Assembly (NCBI GenBank): GCA_026261815.1
Contig: JAMPIT010000230.1
Coordinates: 1,931,501 to 1,995,500 of the forward strand
Source of the DNA: Monarcha castaneiventris obscurior
Taxonomy: Eukaryota; Chordata; Aves; Passeriformes; Monarchidae
Direction of reading: 5' to 3'
DNA: 64,000 bases
Positions 22,824 through 35,000 of the stretch are shown in pieces. The notes under the pieces were generated by a model. The model searched no databases and was not told where the DNA came from. It saw only the letters and a program-made list of their open reading frames with translations. Made by a program: the position numbers and the translations under genes. Numbering within the stretch: position 1 is the first letter of the stretch; each line of letters starts with the position of its first letter.

Positions 22824-23929
22824 CTGAAGAAGGAGAGACTGAGGTTATACAACTGAATCATGACCACCTGGAAGTGCATCTGCAAGGTAATTTACTGAAT
22901 TTCCTTCTTGCATTCTGTTTTCTTGGCTTTTTTTTTTTCCTTGTTTTTTGTGGGGTTTTTGTTTGTTTGTTTTGTTTTGTTTTGTTTTGGTTTGGTTTTT
23001 TTTGCAGATCTGTTGTGTGAGTTCAGATTCTTGTCTGGCTCAGTTTACCTGTCAGCTTGGATAGGTCAGTGTTAATTGTCATTCAGAACAGAAAGAAACA
23101 CCCTTGGGTCTCAACTGATGAGAAAAAATATGTTCATTTGATTGACAGTAAATGATTCATTCAGTTGAATCATTTAAAAACCTTGAGTAAGGTGAGAAGT
23201 GTTGTTCTGACTCAAAAACTCTGTGCAGCTCCTGGAATCACTGGTATCTCATGGCTGCTCACACAGACACATAGTCCAAACCCTGGAGAGGCAGCTTGTT
23301 TCAGTGTAAAGCTTCCACAGCTCCCTGAATCTGGTGGTTTACTCCATGTTTACTGTCTGGATTGTGTTGTGTGCCACGACCTGATTCCTCAAACACCTCT
23401 TTATGTGAAAAGCCCAGAGAATCTCTCAGGAAAGCATTGCCAGCACCAGCCTTATTAGTGGAGAGAGAGAGGAGAGAAAGAATCTTGGCTATCGGCCCAG
23501 CTGCAAAAATAGCTCCAGGTACTCTGCATGGTCAAGTGACACAGAGGGTGCAGGTGGCAGGAAGGATGCCTCTGTGCACTCCTCACTGTGGTGCAAAGCA
23601 GAGGTTCAGCTTAGCTGGCAAGTTAATCTGATAATTCAGGTCTTTCCAAAGCCCCAGAAGGAGCACAGCTGAGCCCAGCCTAACTTTGACAGGTCAGCGC
23701 TCTGAGTACTGACACTCCCTCACATCAGGGCAACTCTGCCTCTTTGTAAGGGGTTATTTGCCACAGTTTTGCTGGTGGTCTCTGATCCCTCTGGGTTTTT
23801 TTCCATATGTTCTCCCCTGGTTTGCAGCATTGTCAGCTCACAGAAGAGACAAGTTTACTTTCTGTTCTCGTGTCGAGTGGGCTGATGGCCAGATTTTAGC
23901 TTTGAGTAGAGTAAACAGTAGTCCAGAGA

Positions 23930-24095
23930 AGTTGTGCATTCCCCATCCCTGGAAGTCTTCAAGGCCAGGTTGGAAGGGGCTTGGAGCAGCCTGATGTAGT
24001 GGAAGGTGTTTCTGCAGGGGGATTGGAATGAAGATGAACTTTAAGGTCCCTTCTGACCCAAACCACTCTATGACTGTGTTTCTGTGAAACAGGAA
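23930..24095 (+). mobile_element. CR1 LINE 3'-end fragment
   Basis: ccatccctggaagtcttcaa through ggtcccttctgacccaaacc is the CR1 3' end. Confidence 0.85.
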
Positions 24096-25184
24096 AGGTG
24101 TTTCTGTATCTCAAGAGATGAGCTGACACGAAAAAGAACAAGACAGGGAACAAGAACTCTGTCTTTTACTTGCAACACACACCTGGGGAACCAATTTTTA
24201 ACTTTTTAACTTTTAATTTCATTGAGTCTGATCATATCGTTAAGGTCAGGTCACCTTTGTTTTCCTGTGACAACACTTTCAAGAAGATGAGTTTAACATT
24301 TTAAGTTTTCTTCCTTCCTTCTAGAGGGAAGCATGCAAACAAAATCCCTGTCTTTCTTTCAGTCTGCAATGATCCCAGCACCCCTCTGCTCTTCCAGTCC
24401 TCTGCAGAGAGCAGACCACAGGTCTGTAAGTGAGTACAGAAGTAATGGATGTCCTAACTCCCAGTATTCTTGGTGGAGGTCCAGTTAAGGCAATCTAAAG
24501 GGTGATACATCTACCCTGAAGCAGGCCCATGTAGTTGTACAAAATCGATCTGTTTGCAAGGTGAATTTCACCAGTGTGACTGTAGAGCTTCCTCTGATGG
24601 TGACGAGCTCTCACCCAGCACAAGGGTCTGTGTCCTGGCAGAGAAGAGAGTAACTCAACATGTCTGTGTTGTATAAGAAGAAAATGCTTTCCTTTAATAG
24701 TGACCAAAGAAGGAAGCAGAGCTGTTTAGCAAACAGGCAGGATGTCTCTCCTCTGAACTGGGAATGAATGTCTGTACTCCTGGAGTGTGTTTCCAAAGTG
24801 GGATAACCTTTTATAGGGGATATTGGTCTCTTTAATGGGGGGATTTATTTTCAATGCTCATTGTCTGATGCATGGCAAACACTCTTGCCTTCAGAGGTGT
24901 ATTTGGCAGCCCCAGGAACAAGCCTTCCTAATGGCCTGGAAGATAGAGAGGTGCTTAGAAGCAATTGAATGGCACTGTGGGTGAGGAAATTACCCTAAGG
25001 CTTCAGTGAAAAGCAGTTACAGGGTGTTCCTGGAAGGCTCTTCCAGCACACTGCTGATTACTGCAGTGCTGAAAGTTGTAGCTGGACTATGGCTTATCAG
25101 TTGTCGCCTTTTTTTCCTTGTGTGAATTAAAACCTTTATATAGCAGGAGAAGTCAGCCTGAAAACGCCTGTGTTACTGATAAGT

Positions 25185-25605
25185 GGAGAATCTGGGGAAG
25201 GGTCCGGGACACGAGGCTGATGAGGAGCAGCTGATGGCACTGGGAGGGCTCAGCCTGGAGAAAAGGAGGCTCTGGGGGGACCTTCCAGCTTTCCACAATT
25301 CCTTGACAGGAGGGTGCAGCCAGGTGGGGGTCGGTCTTTTCTCCCAAGTAGCAAGTGATAGGACCTGGCCTCAAGCTGTGCCAGGGGAGGTTTAGGCTGG
25401 GTGTTAGGAAATATTTCCTCACAGAAAGGCTTGCCAGGCATTGGAACAGGCTGTCCAGGGTAGTGGTGGAGTCACCATCCCTGGGGGGATTTAAAAGATG
25501 TGTAGATGTGACCCTCGGGGACAGGGTTGAGTGGTGTGTTGGTAGTGCTGGGGTAATGGTTGGACTCGATCTTTCCAACCTTAATGATTCTGTGATTCCA
25601 TGGTG
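25185..25605 (+). mobile_element. CR1 LINE 3' end
   Basis: Well-preserved CR1: ggctcagcctggagaaaagg, caggctgtccagggtagtgg, ending ccaaccttaatgattctgtg. Confidence 0.9.
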
Positions 25606-26989
25606 AGCACGAATCTTTCAGACTGAAGACTGAGTGTCCGCAGGGAGGCCGGTGACTGACAGAGCTGGGAAGGGCAGTAGTTTTTGTGGACACTTCAAAT
25701 GAGGCCTATTTCCTGTCCAGTGCTGCAAGAGAACCAGATCTGCAGCTGAACTTGTGCTTTGTCCCCTCAAGGAGATGCAGTTCTGGTAATACCAACTGTC
25801 CCCTGTCCTGTGGTGCAGCTAACTCTCCCAGCCTGCTTACTTTTGAAAATATCTACTGTGTGAGAATGCAGAGACCCACCAGGGTAAAGAACAGTGAACA
25901 ATGTCATGTCTTGTACCTAAAAATCACAGAAAAACTGTGACAGCTCATTTGGGATTTGAAAGTTTGTGTGTGCTCTGCTGGTTTATTATTGCAAAGTCTG
26001 AAGCACGGAGAATATGAACTGATCCTTCAGCTTGTGTTTGTTTCGAATCTTTGCATTTGTTTTTTCTCTCCAGCTCTTTCAGTGTCCCAAAGAGCCATGT
26101 ATGGTGCTGAAATAATGCAGCATCTGTCTCCTCATCGTATTTCAGTTCCTAGATGATGGAAATATCATGAAAGAAACACGTCTTAAATGATCTTAACCTC
26201 ATAAATGGCTCTTTGAGACATTTAAAAATCCTGTAAAACCAGAATCACAAACAATAAGATTGGTTTTTTTTAAGCAGTGGCATTGCAGGATGTTTGGGTT
26301 TATTTGAATTTATACTTTTCATTGCCCGAGCAACCTGTTTGCCACTTACTAAAATTGCTCCACAGTTGTCCTTCAAGAGAAATGAAACAAACGTGTGATG
26401 GAAGCTGAGATGGAAACAAACAGGGGTAAGAAAGGAGTGTTGGAAGAATTTTGAAGAGGGTCTCCAGATAACTAACTCTCTCGTATTTCTGCAGTGGGTC
26501 CTACTAAAGGAATTGAGAGGGTCTAAGTGGTTATTTTATTCAGATTGCCTGAAAATAGATATGCTCAGTTTATTATGATCTGGTCTTCCAGCTCAGCCTT
26601 CAGTGTGCAACTGAAAATTATGTTCCTATTCTTCTTTTGGCACGTCTTTAAAATTTTTGGGTTTCTAGATGTAAATCAATGAGACCTCTTTTCTGGGGAG
26701 GAAGCAGAACTCCTGCATGGTCTAGAACACCTTGAACAAGGTCTTTGTGATGCAAGATGACAACTGCTATTTAGAAACCTTGCTATGGGCTCAGGGATGT
26801 GGAGTGGTAGACTCTGAACAGTCCCTTCCTCTCCAGTGTCCTGCTCCTAATTCATTAGTGGGGGCTCTTTTTCCTCAGAGGAAAAAAAGGCAAACATTAA
26901 TCATAGCAAAGTACCGATTTTTTGTTTTTTCACTGAGGTTACTGTCCCATTCTCAGAAAGATAAAATGGTGCACTGAGAGATGAGGTGG

Positions 26990-27565
26990 CTGGCTATAGT
27001 TCAACGAGGAGGTCTACAATCTGAGCCAGGCTGTAGAACGCAGCTCCACAGCCTCACCTCAAGTCCTGTGTGCAGTTCTGGTCACCACAATAAAAGAAGG
27101 ACATTAAACTATTAGCGAGTGTCCAAAGAAGGGCAACAAAGATGATGAAGGGCCTTGAGGGGAAGCTAAATGGGGAGTGGCTGAGGGCACTTGGTCTGTT
27201 CAGCCTGGAGAAGAGGAGAGTGAGGGGAGACCTCATTATGGCCTTCAACTTCCTCATGAGGGGAAGTGGAGGGGCATGTGCCAATCTCTGTGACCAGCGA
27301 CAGGACCTGAGGGAATGGCCTGAAGCAGTGTCAGGGGAGGTTTAAGTTGGATATTAGAAAACAGCTCTTCACCCAGAGGCTGGTTGGTCACTGAATAGGC
27401 TCCCATGGAAGTGGTCACAGCACCAGCCTGAGCTCAAGAAGTGTTTGGCCAATGCTCTCAGCCACATGGAGGGATTTTTGGGGATTTCTTGTGCAGGGCC
27501 AGGAGCTGGACTCAATGGTCCTTGAGGGTCCCCTCCAACTCAGGATATTCCGTAATTCTGTGAGA
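26990..27565 (+). mobile_element. CR1 LINE 3' end
   Basis: CR1 body with ttcagcctggagaagaggag and terminus ggtcccctccaactcaggat. Confidence 0.9.
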
Positions 27566-28964
27566 AGCCATCCTGTCCCTCCACAGGGTCCTCACATTCC
27601 CCCACACCTGGAGCGAACTCCTTGCTCATTCACCCATCCCTGAGCTGAGTGTGAGGGGAGTTGAGGCACAGCAATGAGTAAGGACTGGGTCATCAGCTGC
27701 TCCTCCTCATAAGAGTTGTTGAGGCACAGCACCTCAGCTGCCTTCTCCCATGGGGAAAATGGGTACACACAAGTGTCCAGACCTTTCCTGGTGTACACAT
27801 CCTACCCAGGCTCCACACTCCTACACAGAGTCCTGGTTCTGTATCATCCTGGACTCATTTTTCAGATAAGAGTATGAACACTCTTTGCTGAAGGGCTGAT
27901 GATCCACCCACACTCTAAAGAAGATGTAGACCAAACCCCTCCAGTGACACAGAGTGCTCTCAATGTGTGATTCAACTGGTCCATCAAGATATAATTTCTA
28001 GGCACTTTGAAAGGAAACAAGCACTGAATAAAAGAAACTCCACCAGACCAAAGTATTTTTAGAGGTAACGTTTACCGTCAGAACGCAGCAATAGAAGTTA
28101 AAAAAAAAAAAAAAGCCACAAAATATCTAAAATCTTGAGTTGAGAATGTACAAAACAAAGTCATAATAATAAGAAAAAATGCTTTACAAATTCTCAAAAT
28201 GAATTTAAACAGTAAACATGTAGGAAAGCATGGAAAATCTAAAATAAGGGGTTTGTGTATACTGAATAATAAATTACAATTCTAGAAATAAAGAAGAGAA
28301 AGCAGTAACCATTCTGACTCAAGAATCTTTCATAGCATATTTCTTTGGGGGAATGGCATTGATAGTAGCTGTAGGTCTTGGCTTTACAATTTCCAGTATC
28401 ATCAAACACTTTCCAGGAACTGAAAAACAAACTGATAAATAACTCCCCCAAGTCCAAGAGTGACAACAATTCAAGATTTTTTTTTTTCCTTTTCTTTTCT
28501 TATTGGCTAAGAGAAAATCTATCCAACCCACCCATCAATATGAACTTGTGTATATATATGTATGTGTGTAGGATGCCCTTCTCAGAAAAAGAAGGTACCA
28601 TAAAGGTGTTTGTTTGCCAATGACCAGACTGATTGGTTCTTTAATTGATCGTATCTATCCTTCCTTCTACAGTGGTTCAGAGAAGCCCGATCCAACACCT
28701 CCAACCCCCCCCACCAAACGTTCTAGGGGGAAGTACCCTAAGGTGCCCATGGATGGATTTTTCCCTTGTGCTTCTAACAGTGCCAGGACTCTGGGTTGCG
28801 GTGCAGCACCAAGTCTCTCAGGCTGGCCAGGTGAGGGCTGTTCTCCAGAGCCAAGGCAGGCTGCACTTGTCTTGTCTGTATGCAAACACCAAGACGATGA
28901 CCCTGAGAAGTCCTTAGGGTGTAGGTAAATCCCTGTGTGTAATGTGGATAAAACAGGAGAAATA

Positions 28965-28970
28965 TTTATT
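28965..28970 (-). terminator. Polyadenylation signal candidate for XIRP1
   Basis: A minus-strand AATAAA lies about 50 bases past the Xin exon stop codon. It would give a very short 3' UTR. The AT-rich 28.0-28.6 kb stretch could be a longer alternative UTR. Confidence 0.35.
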
Positions 28971-29021
28971 GTGGCCTTTCTCTTTTGTCTTATACAGTCC
29001 TCTCTTGCTCTCCAGAATCTC

Positions 29022-32000
29022 CTATTTCTTTGGCTTGGAGTTGCCAAAGGTGACAAAAACCACTCCTGGCTCCTGAAAAGTCCCATTGGTGTGGAAGTCT
29101 TCACCTGGGCTCTTCAAGTACCTCTGAAACACAGGTGAGGCAGATACCTCATACTGGGGATGAGAAACCACATCACACGTGGAAGATGTCTGTGTCTCAG
29201 ATTGCTTGGTGACTGTGGTGGACGAAGTGATGATTTTGTTTCCAAACTGGTCCATTTCCTCATACTGCTCCATGACAGTCCGGGTGGCTCCGTAGAGCTT
29301 GGACCCGTCAGGCCCTGTCTGCAGCTCCAAGATGCTTTTCTGCCTCCGCGGATTTTGTGGGCTGGGGACATTCAGGGAGCGGTATTCTGAAAAGCTGCCT
29401 TTCATCCCACAGTGGCAGCTGTCTTTGGAGGTGTCCAGAGAGCACTTCTCTTTGTCACTGGTTGGATGGTTGGCGTTGCCAAGCATGTGCTGTTTCATCG
29501 AGCTCAGCCCAGCTTTTGTTTGGACAGGGTCTGGCCTCTTCTCTAAGGGTTTTGTGTCATGCCCAGCAGACCCTGCTGAGGGGTGGTTAAAGGAGCTAAA
29601 GCTGTTCTGAGCAAAAGCATCTCTCTTTCCTGGAGAGTCAAGACAGTCTGGTGAAGAGCCATCCTGGGGGGAATGTGCTGTCCTGGGTGATTCTGCTGGT
29701 TTCCTGGCAGCAGACTCAATGGAGATGTAGGAAGGTGAGGAGGGAGAGCTGACACGAGACTGAATGAGGCGGGGGACCCCTAGCTCTGCCTTGGCTCCCT
29801 CAGTTTTTTCTACCACCTTTGCACTTTCCACAGATGCTGCTTCCCCTGTCTCCAGCATGACTTCCTCCTGCTTGGCTTTGCTTGAGACAATGCTGATTTT
29901 ACGGATATTGCTACTGCTCACAGAGCTTTGGGTGCTCCCCAGAGACTCCTTGAACAACCCGGAGAGCCCAGCAATGTCTGACTCAGACTTGAGATTAGAA
30001 ACAGAATAAATAGCTTTCTTGATGGCCTCCTCGATGTCCTGGATGCGGGCAAGTGTCTGCTCCTTCAGGTGGAGAATCTCAGCACTTGCTCGCTCCAGGT
30101 CCTCAAAAACCAGATCCACTGAGGAGACACTGTCAGCATCCTCCTTTGCCTCAGCCTTGTCCTGTTGCTTGGCCTTCTGGCGCACAACCCACTCGGGGAC
30201 CTTCTCAAAGAAGCTCTTGAGAGCTTTCACATCCACTTTGCTTGTCTCCTCCTCAAACTCCCTCACTCGGTTCAAGATCTCTTGCAGTTGCTCCTGTCTC
30301 CTGAGGTTCTCAAAGATCTCCATAGCCTCCTTGACATTGCCTTTCATGATCTCCTCTTTGTGTACTGACAACCTCTTCCGACGCTCATCTTCAGTTTCTC
30401 TCTTTTTTTTTTCTCTCATAACAACCGCTGGCTTCTCCTGGGCAGGTGTCTCTGCCTCCCTATCAGGACATTTCCGTTGCCTGCTATTCCCCTGCTGGTG
30501 CTCCTCAAAGGAGTTCATTGACTGCTGATGGAAGGACATTGAATGAGACGTTTGCCTCCTCTCATGCACCTGCTGCGTGACTCTCTGACTATCCCACAAT
30601 CCATAAGAATTAGATACACTTTCCCTTTCCACCTCGGATAAAGCATTTTGTGCAGTGCCATCTCCTCTCTTCAGAGGCGTGGTGTGGCCCATAGGGGAGG
30701 TGCTTGGCTCAGTTTGTCCTGGCACATTCTGTGTCTGTGCTCTGCCAGGACAGGTTGGAGAGGACAGTGAAGAGCACCCGTTCTCCTCTTGGCACAGCTC
30801 TATCTGCCTCTGAGCCACCTCACCTGGGCATCTCCTTGGAGCAGCTGCTTTATCACTCATCATTCCCTGCTTGACTTCAAAACCAATGACTCCATTTTTC
30901 ATTGGCTTTGAGGTCTTAGCACTGTCTGATTCTACCTTTCCTTGTCCTCCTTTGCTGGCCTTGTACCTTTCTTCTGCTATTTGAAGAGGGGTTTTGGCAG
31001 TGTATTTTGGCAGCTTTCTCTCAGGGTTTATACCCTGAACTGTGACAGACCTCTTCACAGATGTCTCCAAATTGCAATGTTTTGCCTGAACCTCCTCATA
31101 GCCTGTTTGTTCATGAACTTCCATGCAGCTTAATCCCAGCTCTGTGGGGGAAGGCTTTGGCTTGCTAATCTCCCTCAAGCCTAAAGGTTTTGGAGGCAGG
31201 GGTGGAGGGATGGGTTTGGTTGACTTGCTTGTGCTGTTATTTGCAGAGGCAGAATGCGCCTCGTGTAAGAGATGCTCAGGTTTTGGAGGAGGAACAGGTT
31301 TTTTCCTGGGTGGGGTAGTAGTTTCTGGTTTTGGAGGAGTCCTGGGCTTCTCTGCAGGACTGTGATCATTGGGTTTGCAGGACAGAGAAGGGAGAGCAGG
31401 AAGAGGGGTCTGGAGTAGTGCAGAACATCCTGGGGCTTCATCTTTGCTGGTTGGTAATAGAAGGGCACCTTCTCTTGCTGCTTTAGTTGAGGGTGGGCAA
31501 TGCTCTGCTTTCATCACAGCAACTGAGGGAGGAGGAGGAAAGTCATTATCAGCCTGCGACCCTGAAGCCACTACAGCAGTCTCGTTACTAGTGAGTTGAG
31601 TCTCATTTTTCTTTTTACATACAGAATAGGACTGCCCTGCATTTCTGTATATCATAGCGGCTTTAAAATCCCCTCTGGAGACATTAACGTTAGACTTTTC
31701 CAGTGACTGAAGTGTGGCTTTTAAATTACCTCGGACAACGTCCTCCTTTTCTACCAGGCGCTGTTCTGTGGCGGCACTTTGCAGTGCTCTGATAGCTGTC
31801 TGCACATCCCCTCTGACACCACCATCTCTTTCTTCTTGCACTGATTGCTCTTTGTAATCAGACTCAACACAAGGGTTTATATAGGTTTTCACAGGTGTGG
31901 CAGTATAAAGGCCATCCTTAATGCTAAAATCTCTACTGGGCACAACTTGGATTTCCTGGCTCAATAGTTGTCCTCCCTGTACTTCCTCAGAAGCACTGAC

Positions 32001-35000
32001 CTTTTTGTGTGATGCTATGCTCTTCTGAGACACGCTTGTGTGGGTCTTGGATGCCTCCTGGACTCTGGTGGTGGTGGTCCTGGTGGCAGTGCTGCTGCTC
32101 TCCTGCTTGGTGGATGAAGTGTCCTGTTGGTGTACGGTCGATTGAAGGGTCATGGTCCCCTGTGAGCTGACTGTCTGCTGCCTGCAGGCTGTGTGGACCT
32201 CCTCCCTGTTCCTCTGGAACTTGCTCTGAACGTGGTGCTGAATGTTTTTTGCTTCGGCTGTCGCCAGCCTCAGGCTTTGCATTGCAGCCTGAAGATCACT
32301 CCCCAGGGCCTTTTCTTCTGTCTGACTCTGACTGGCTTCCCCAGTCACCACACTCTGCTGTTTCCCATCCACTTCTGCCCTCTGAGCTGTCACTTGGGCT
32401 GGAAATGTGCCTTGCATCATAGTTTTTGGTTCCTTCAAATGGGCAGTGGTGGCTTCCTTCTCTGCCTTCTTGCTGGCATCTGCAACCCTTTGGATTGACT
32501 TTGTAGTCACCTTAAGCCCTCCGGACAGAATTTCTTCCTTTCCCATCACTGTGGGCAGGGGCTTCCCCAGACATTGCACAGTAGTGCCAGTCACACCTGC
32601 TGCATGCACAGCCTCTCTCTCTAACACACCCTCTCTGCCCGTGCCTTCACATACAAATCCCTTTTTTGCTCCCTCCATAGCCCCTGGCTCACCTCCTGCA
32701 ATTACTTTCTCTATTTTGTCTTTATTTGGCAAGATGTGTATGTTAGCCCCCTGCACAACCCGTGGGCCGCTCTCATCTACTCCCTCCTCTGCTTGGGAAG
32801 AGATGAGGGATTGTATCTCTGACTCCTGCTGGAGATTCTTCAGATAGCTGAGGTCTCCCTTCTCAATGCAGCTTGCAAAAAGTTGGACATTTCCCTTCTC
32901 ATTGTCCTCACGCTTGATGGTGGCTGCTGCTTTCTGCTCCTGAGAAGAAGCCAACAGGTTCCCAATCGTTGACTTCACATCCCCCTTGACAACTTTCTGC
33001 TGGACAGAATGGAACAGGAGGGAATAGAGAGTCATCTTCACTGATCCCGACTTTGTCTCTTGTAGGACCATGCCCTTTTTGATGGAAGCATCTTGACTGA
33101 GGAGACCCTGTAAGGCCTTGGCTACATCTCCACTCAAGTCCTCTTTGCCTTTAACAGCTTCACTCTGGTCCAACAGCTGCAATGGGCTTACTTTGATCTT
33201 GCCCTCTCTGTCCTCCTCTACCAGCACACTCTGTGCTTCCACGTTGGTTCTGTGCAGGAGCTGCAGCATAATCCTTTGCAAGTGGCCTCCCACAATCTCC
33301 TCTTTCAGGATTTCTGGAGTTCCTGGGCTGCTGAGCTGGTACTTCACCATCTTCACACTCTCCATATCATTAGCTTCGATGAGGATCCCATCATGCTGGA
33401 TAGCTTGGCAAGTGCAGAGAGTCTCTAAAGTCTCCTTCATGGTTCTTTCTTTCAGTTCTATTTCTATGCTGCCTTCAGAAGCACTAAATTTATCAAGGGG
33501 CGTGCTCTCAAAGAGCCACGTTGTGCTTTTCACATCTGCACGAGGGATCTCTTCTTGTGGCCCAGCAGTGGCTGTCACCTCTGTGTCCTTAAGGGTGTCC
33601 ATGGGCTGGGTTTCAAACAGCCAAGTGCAGCGTTTTACATCCCCTTTCTGGCTGTCCTCTCTCTGCACTGTGCTCATGGGTGAGCTTCTCTCCGCATCCC
33701 CGTACAGGGAGTCCACAGGATGGTTCTCAAAGAGCCAAGTGGACGTCCTCACGTCACCCCGCTGCACGTCACTGACACTGACCATCCTCACATACTTCTT
33801 CTGGCCCACTTGCTGGGACTCAAAGAGCTGCTTGTTGGACTGAACATCTCCCTTCTGCACATCATCCACTGTTCTGGGCACAGACAACTTTCCCCCTGAG
33901 AAGGAGTCAAGAGGCTCTGTCTCGAACCTCCACCGGGCAGTCTGGACATCTCCTTTCTTGATGTCCTCTTGGGTGACAGCCCTAATCACAAACACCTCTT
34001 CTTCCTTCTTGATTTGATCCAGGGGCTTAGTTTCAAACAACCACCGGGCACCTTTCATATCACCTTTCATGATTTCTTCTTTCTGCACTGAGGTGACCTC
34101 ATGGTATCCCCCCTCTTTGTCCTGAATAGCGTATAAAGGTTGGCTTTCAAATAGCATTGTGCAGGACTTGACATTAGCTTTGCTCATCGTGTCTTTCTGG
34201 ATCTTCTGGAGCTCTGTCTCGTCCACTTTGTCATGGATTTGGTCAAGGGAATAGGTCTCAAATACAAATCTTTTCCCTCCAATGTCTCCCCTCTTGACAT
34301 TCTTTTCTGGAGGGATTTCCTGGATACCCTCAGAGTTGTCCTTCAAGGTGTCCATGGGGTAGTTCTCAAAGAGCCACGTGAACTTGTGCACGGACCCGGC
34401 TTCAATTGTTCCAGCATCCTTCTGGGACTTCGGCTTGGTGGCTGTGTCCAAGGGCTTGGCTTCAAAGAACTCTTTTACTCTGGACACTTCCCCAGACTGG
34501 AACTCCACACGACTGGAGTACCGCATGGTTTTTTTCCGGTCAGCTTCACTGACAGTGCTGCTGCCCAAGGGTTCGGTCTCAAACAGGTGCCGGACGGTTT
34601 TGACATCCACTCCCTGTAATTCCTCCTGACTGTAGGCCTTACTGACTTGCAAATACTGCTCCTCCTGGCCTTTCAGGGAGTCCAGGGGCTGAGTCTCAAA
34701 CATCCATGTGTAGGACTTCACATCAGCTTGGGGCACACTGCCATCCTCCTCCTGCTTCTTCTCAGCCTTCTCGTACAGGGTGTGCATGGGCTGGGTCTCA
34801 AACAGCCACCGGCAGGTCTTCACATCCCCCTTCTGGGAGATCTCCCGCTTCACTGAGGGATGCTTCTCCCCTTCCGTGGCTTGGAGATGAATGACATCCA
34901 TGGGCTGTGTTTCAAAGAGCCACTTGGCTGTCCTGACATCACCAGCCACCACCTCTTGTTTTGTGATCCCCCGTATTATATCCACTTTCTTGATGCTTTC

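Larger units (their letters stand above)
22830..28930. other. Interval between LIM exon and Xin exon
   Basis: Contains three CR1 ends, a T/G-rich low-complexity run (22,925-23,005) and AT-rich sequence at 28.0-28.6 kb. I found no additional exon with good splice sites on the minus strand. Confidence 0.5.
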